In this document: piece by piece, positions 6,814 to 10,155 of the stretch
Numbering within the stretch: the stretch's first letter is position 1
Layout: each line of letters opens with the position of its first letter
Source of the DNA: Desulfocapsa sp.
GTDB taxonomy: Bacteria; Desulfobacterota; Desulfobulbia; Desulfobulbales; Desulfocapsaceae
Direction: 5' to 3'
NCBI GenBank assembly: GCA_029934915.1
Contig: JAOZLI010000009.1
Location: forward strand, 1 to 10,155
DNA length: 10,155 nucleotides
Made by a program: the position numbers and the translations under genes
Notes under the pieces: generated by a model
What the model saw: the letters and a program-made list of their open reading frames with translations, nothing else
Databases searched by the model: none
Told to the model about the DNA's origin: nothing

Positions 6814-8026
6814 AGGATGATCCTTCATCTGGTGACATGATAAGACTGGTTAATGTGTTTGTGTCTGCTTCCATAATGTCCTCCGGCACTCGTTGGCCGT
6901 TGGCAATAAATGAGTAGGGAATTTTCCCTCGTATTTGAAGATCAAGCAGTACTCCAAGCTTTAAGCATTCATCAATTTTGGTAATGATCGTGTGATCAAT
7001 ACCAAGAATCGAAAAACGCTCTATGGCTTCATATAATTCGTCTTCACGGGTGGTGGCTGACAGGACAAGATGTTTTTCGATGTCCAGGTCAGGTCGTAAA
7101 AAGGATGCGAGTTCCTCGATGCATAACTTGTCGTGTGGGCTCCTGCCTGCAGTATCTATGAGAATCAGATCTTTGTCACGCATAGTGAGCAGTGCCTGTT
7201 CAAATTGCTCTGGAGTAAGTACAACTTCCACTGGAAGATTCATAATATCGCCATATACCTTTAACTGCTCAACTGCTGCAATACGGTACGTGTCGATGGT
7301 GATAAAGCCAATGGATAGTGATTGGCAGGATAGATAGTTTGCTGCAATTTTGGCAAGACTTGTTGTTTTGCCAACTCCGGTTGGGCCAATTAATGCCAGC
7401 CTGATTTGTCCTTCTTCTTTCGTTCTGCTAAATAAACCGGGTGTTACATTTAAGAGGCCTTCGATAGTGTTTGTAAGATATGATTTTTGAACAAATGGGT
7501 CAGTTAGTCCCTCAAGTGTCAGTGATTCACTGGCAAATCCGGCAATGGTCTCAGCGTTTTCCTGGCTGATGCCAAGATCAAGAATCCGCTGTAAAAGCGA
7601 TTGTAAAGAAGAATCATTTGCTAAAGAAAGGGCAGGGGCACCGCTCTGCCTGGTATTCATCCTGGTCATTTCCTGACCAAGCGTTTTCATCATTTCTTTT
7701 AGCTCGTCTACTTCTGATTTTAATACAGTATTTTCACTGGTTGGCTGGGGCTCGACTTTCACTGGTTCGGGTTCAGGAGATTTATTCTCCATACGCATCC
7801 CACGATCATATGTGCCCGTGTCAATTGGCTCAATCTGTCCCTGATCTTCGTCGGGCCAGCCAGAATCAACAGCAGCAGTAATTTCAAATCTTTTCTTACC
7901 AAGGAGGCCAAGCTTGCTGGAACGAATGGTTTTTGTGGACAAAATAAGGGCATCTGGACCAAATTCGTCCTTCACCATTCTCATCCCAGTTGCCATATCG
8001 GCTGCTTCGAAAACTTTAACTTGCAT
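6806..8026 (-). CDS. flhF: SRP-type GTPase FlhF, flagellar placement
   Basis: FlhF is the third signal-recognition GTPase, beside Ffh and FtsY. It marks the site, usually a pole, where the first flagellar basal-body parts are placed. The 406 residues show the expected three parts. The N-terminal stretch MQVKVFEAADMATGMRMVKD is typical of the B domain and is followed by a proline/glutamate-rich linker (about 58-100). A helical N domain covers about 105-200. The G domain has the P-loop GPTGVGKTT (214-222), DTYR (245-248), DTAGR (291-295) and TKID (349-352). ATG at 8026 lies inside the flhA end and has no convincing Shine-Dalgarno, suggesting translation coupled to flhA. The end overlaps flhG. 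All nucleotide-binding motifs look intact, so an active GTPase is expected, with FlhG as its likely partner. Confidence 0.97.
   Translation of the reverse strand: MQVKVFEAADMATGMRMVKDEFGPDALILSTKTIRSSKLGLLGKKRFEITAAVDSGWPDEDQGQIEPIDTGTYDRGMRMENKSPEPEPVKVEPQPTSENTVLKSEVDELKEMMKTLGQEMTRMNTRQSGAPALSLANDSSLQSLLQRILDLGISQENAETIAGFASESLTLEGLTDPFVQKSYLTNTIEGLLNVTPGLFSRTKEEGQIRLALIGPTGVGKTTSLAKIAANYLSCQSLSIGFITIDTYRIAAVEQLKVYGDIMNLPVEVVLTPEQFEQALLTMRDKDLILIDTAGRSPHDKLCIEELASFLRPDLDIEKHLVLSATTREDELYEAIERFSILGIDHTIITKIDECLKLGVLLDLQIRGKIPYSFIANGQRVPEDIMEADTNTLTSLIMSPDEGSSYE
6821..6825 (-). promoter_or_regulatory. Shine-Dalgarno that decides the flhG start
   Basis: AAGGA on the minus strand sits 7 bases before the ATG at 6813. 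The alternative in-frame ATG at 6828 contains this sequence within its own first codons and has no such site upstream. This favours the shorter FlhG by five residues. Confidence 0.7.
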
Positions 8027-10115
8027 TCAGATCTATTGCGCCAAGTGATTTTATTTTAATATTCGGCAGTATCTCATTATGTGAGATAACAACCAGCTGC
8101 GGGTAGTAGCGTTCTGTTAATTTTCTTACATGTAGACGTATCTGCGGAGCTGCCAATATGGTTGGGCGTTGACCACCTTCAAAAAGTGGCATTGCTTCAC
8201 CAATTGAATCAAGAATTAGCTGAGCTTTGACAGGATCAATGGCCAGGTAGGCACCAGTTTCCTTATGTTGAACGGAAGTGCTAATCTCATTTTCCACTTC
8301 TTTAGCAAGAGTTATAAGCGGAATTACATTATCAATGGCCAGGTCATGACTTATGCTTCTGGCAAGGGCATGACGTACATATTCAGTTAACACATCCGTG
8401 TCCTTTGTCAGTGGTGCCCAGTCAGCCATGGATTCGAGGATGGAGCGTAAATCCCGAATCGAGATGTTTTCTTTAAGGAGGTTTTGCAGAATTCGCATAA
8501 TAGTGCCAAGGGATACGATTTCCGGAATCAATTCTTCAACGAGTTTTGGATATGTTTTCGCCAGATTGTCAACAAGGCCTTGTGTTTCTTCACGGCCTAT
8601 CAGTTCACTGGCATGCTGTTTGATGATTTCTGAAATATGTGTAGCCATAACGGTTGTGCAGTCAACCACAGTGTATCCGGCGATCTGAGCGCGTTCTTTT
8701 TTATCTTCAGTGATCCAGATGGCAGGAAGGCCAAAGGCTGGTTCTTCTGTGGGAACTCCTTTTATTTGTTCGGTAACCATTCCAGGATCCATGGCCATAA
8801 AATGACCAGGAAGCATTTCTGAGCTTGCGACTTCTACGCCTTTTAAAGAGAAAATATATTGATTAGGAGAAAGCTGCAGGTTGTCTTTGATATGAACGGG
8901 AGGGACAATAAATCCGTTGTTAATAGCAAACTGTCTACGAATGGATTGTATGCGAACAAGGAGTTCCCCATCTTGCGCCGCATCGACAAAAGGAATCAGG
9001 CCGTAGCCCACTTCCAGCTGAAGGAGGTCTACATTCAGGAGCTCATCGTAGTTTTCTTCTTTCTTTGGAATAGCCTCTACCTGCTCTTGCTCTACAGCTA
9101 ATTCTTCTTCAATTGCTTCTGTCTTATCCAGGTAATAGGCAGTAGAAGCGAGGGCAATGGATAGGATAAGAAAAGGGATAAAAGGAAGACCGGGAATGAG
9201 TGCGAAAACCAGGAGGATAATGGAAACAATCCAAAACGCGACGGAATAGCGGGAGAATTGAACTTTTATATCTGTTCCAAAATCCTTGTCACCTGTTGAA
9301 CGTGTAACTAAAAGACCCGCGGCTGTAGAAATGATCAGAGCGGGGATTTGTCCAACAAGGCCGTCACCAACGGTTAGAATTGTATAGTTGGCTGCAGCTT
9401 CTGCCATGGGCATTCCCTTTTGCAGAACGCCTATGATAAATCCGGCACCGATATTGACCAGAGTGATAATAATACCGGCTACGGCATCTCCCTTAACAAA
9501 TTTTGAAGCACCATCCATGGCTCCATGAAAACTTGCCTCATTACTGATCTCTTCACGTCTGCTCTTCGCCTCGGACTCGTCAATAATTCCCGCATTCAAA
9601 TCAGCGTCAATGGCCATCTGTTTTCCAGGCATGGCATCAAGGGTGAATCTGGCAGCAACTTCAGCTACCCGCCCGGCACCTTTGGTGATAACCATAAAGT
9701 TGATGAGAACGAGAATGATGAAAATTACAAGTCCAACGACATAATTTCCTCCAACCACAAATTGGCCAAAAGATTGAATAACAGATCCGGCAGCTGCAGG
9801 GCCTTCATGACCTTTAATAAGAATAAGCCTTGTGGAAGCAACATTTAATGCAAGTCTAAATAGTGTAGTAGCAAGAAGAATAGAAGGAAAAATGGCAAAA
9901 TCTACAGCTTTTACGGTAAATAGACTGATAATTAGAATGAGCAAAGCGATGGTGATATTCATGGAAAGAAAGAGATCAAGCAGCAGGGAGGGCAGGGGGA
10001 TGATCATGATCATCAAAATCCCGACAAGCCCAAACGCAGCAATAACATCTGCCCGCAGTATATGCTCACGCCACTGTAATTTACTTAATATATTTCCCGG
10101 CCCGGTTAGTTCCAT
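8016..10115 (-). CDS. flhA: Flagellar export gate protein FlhA
   Basis: This is the large inner-membrane subunit of the flagellar type III export gate. It couples the proton gradient to export and docks chaperone-substrate complexes with its cytoplasmic domain. The 699 residues match the usual family length of about 690-700. Hydrophobic segments fill roughly residues 22-140 and 205-330. Between them lies the conserved FHIPEP-family cytoplasmic loop (about 145-205), containing RFTLDAMPGKQMAIDADLNA and then KGDAVAG; D210 in this motif probably corresponds to the essential Salmonella Asp208. An acidic linker (about 332-355) leads to the soluble C-terminal domain. ATG at 10115 is the first start after in-frame stops; its Shine-Dalgarno is weak. 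The end overlaps flhF by 11 bases, so the two are probably translationally coupled. Identity is secure from the loop motifs and neighbours. Confidence 0.98.
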   Translation of the reverse strand: MELTGPGNILSKLQWREHILRADVIAAFGLVGILMIMIIPLPSLLLDLFLSMNITIALLILIISLFTVKAVDFAIFPSILLATTLFRLALNVASTRLILIKGHEGPAAAGSVIQSFGQFVVGGNYVVGLVIFIILVLINFMVITKGAGRVAEVAARFTLDAMPGKQMAIDADLNAGIIDESEAKSRREEISNEASFHGAMDGASKFVKGDAVAGIIITLVNIGAGFIIGVLQKGMPMAEAAANYTILTVGDGLVGQIPALIISTAAGLLVTRSTGDKDFGTDIKVQFSRYSVAFWIVSIILLVFALIPGLPFIPFLILSIALASTAYYLDKTEAIEEELAVEQEQVEAIPKKEENYDELLNVDLLQLEVGYGLIPFVDAAQDGELLVRIQSIRRQFAINNGFIVPPVHIKDNLQLSPNQYIFSLKGVEVASSEMLPGHFMAMDPGMVTEQIKGVPTEEPAFGLPAIWITEDKKERAQIAGYTVVDCTTVMATHISEIIKQHASELIGREETQGLVDNLAKTYPKLVEELIPEIVSLGTIMRILQNLLKENISIRDLRSILESMADWAPLTKDTDVLTEYVRHALARSISHDLAIDNVIPLITLAKEVENEISTSVQHKETGAYLAIDPVKAQLILDSIGEAMPLFEGGQRPTILAAPQIRLHVRKLTERYYPQLVVISHNEILPNIKIKSLGAIDLNAS

Positions 10116-10126
10116 ATGTTATCTTA

Positions 10127-10155
10127 TCAATCCAATTTTCCAGGTTGTTTAGACT
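10127..10155 (-). CDS. Possible C-terminal tail of flhB (partial)
   Basis: One minus-strand frame entering the window reads SKQPGKLD and stops at TGA (10127-10129), leaving 11 bases before the flhA start. In many flagellar clusters flhB, the autocleaving switch subunit of the export apparatus, sits directly upstream of flhA, and a short basic, variable tail is usual for FlhB. A second frame is also open here but would run 35 bases into flhA, which is less likely. Eight residues are too few to identify a family, so the assignment rests mainly on gene order. Confidence 0.3.

Noticed and set aside
7995..8018. Perfect FliA -35 box TAAAGTTT (8018-8011) and near-perfect -10 box GCCGATAT (8002-7995) at the start of flhF on the minus strand.
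   Set aside because: The spacer is only 8 bases, 3 too short. The bases encode the conserved FlhF start (VKVFEAADM), which explains the match as coding coincidence.
8504..8517. Sigma-54-like TGGCAC with a TGC downstream on the minus strand inside flhA.
   Set aside because: The GG to GC distance is one base short of the strict -24/-12 spacing, and it lies deep inside flhA with no gene start nearby.
9525..9848. Plus-strand open frame of 107 codons opposite the flhA conserved loop; similar frames lie opposite flgG (3138-3467), flhF (7023-7337) and flhA (9832-10152).
   Set aside because: All are antisense shadows of conserved genes with no protein-family features.

Overview
The window is an uninterrupted flagellar gene cluster read entirely from the minus strand, so transcription runs from high to low coordinates. 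In that order it holds flhA, flhF, flhG, fliA, a small membrane-anchored coiled-coil gene, flgF, flgG, flgA, flgH, flgI and a short flgJ. A few codons that are probably the end of flhB may lie at the upstream edge. Every long plus-strand frame lies antisense to one of these genes and looks like a shadow. Proteins are named by recognising family motifs in the translations; no database search was possible.

The host is a Gram-negative bacterium, because the P-ring gene flgI, the L-ring lipoprotein gene flgH and the P-ring chaperone gene flgA are all present. The base composition is moderately AT-rich, and the block flhA-flhF-flhG-fliA joined to flgFGAHIJ, with a one-domain flgJ, is the kind of arrangement found in Desulfobacterota (former Deltaproteobacteria). 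That placement is an inference from gene order and protein style. FlhF and FlhG together suggest polar or number-controlled flagellation.

Region by region: 10155-8016 carries the export gate (possible flhB tail, then flhA). 8026-5902 carries the placement and number-control pair flhF and flhG, which overlap. 5898-4769 carries the flagellar sigma factor fliA and then a small gene with the architecture of SwrB/DUF2802-type proteins. A 79-base gap (4690-4768) is the only real intergenic space. It holds a good sigma-28 promoter match and an A-rich leader without a Shine-Dalgarno sequence. 4689-8 carries the distal rod (flgF, flgG), the P-ring chaperone (flgA), the L ring (flgH), the P ring (flgI) and the rod-assembly protein (flgJ).

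Functionally, FlhA passes rod and hook subunits out of the cell, FlhF and FlhG decide where and how many flagella are built, FliA switches on late genes, and the flg block builds the rod and its bushings. Two points deserve follow-up: the SwrB-like gene directly after fliA, and a probable FliA-dependent promoter in front of distal rod and ring genes, which in the Salmonella scheme are made before FliA becomes active. I see no mobile element, CRISPR array, RNA gene or clearly novel system.
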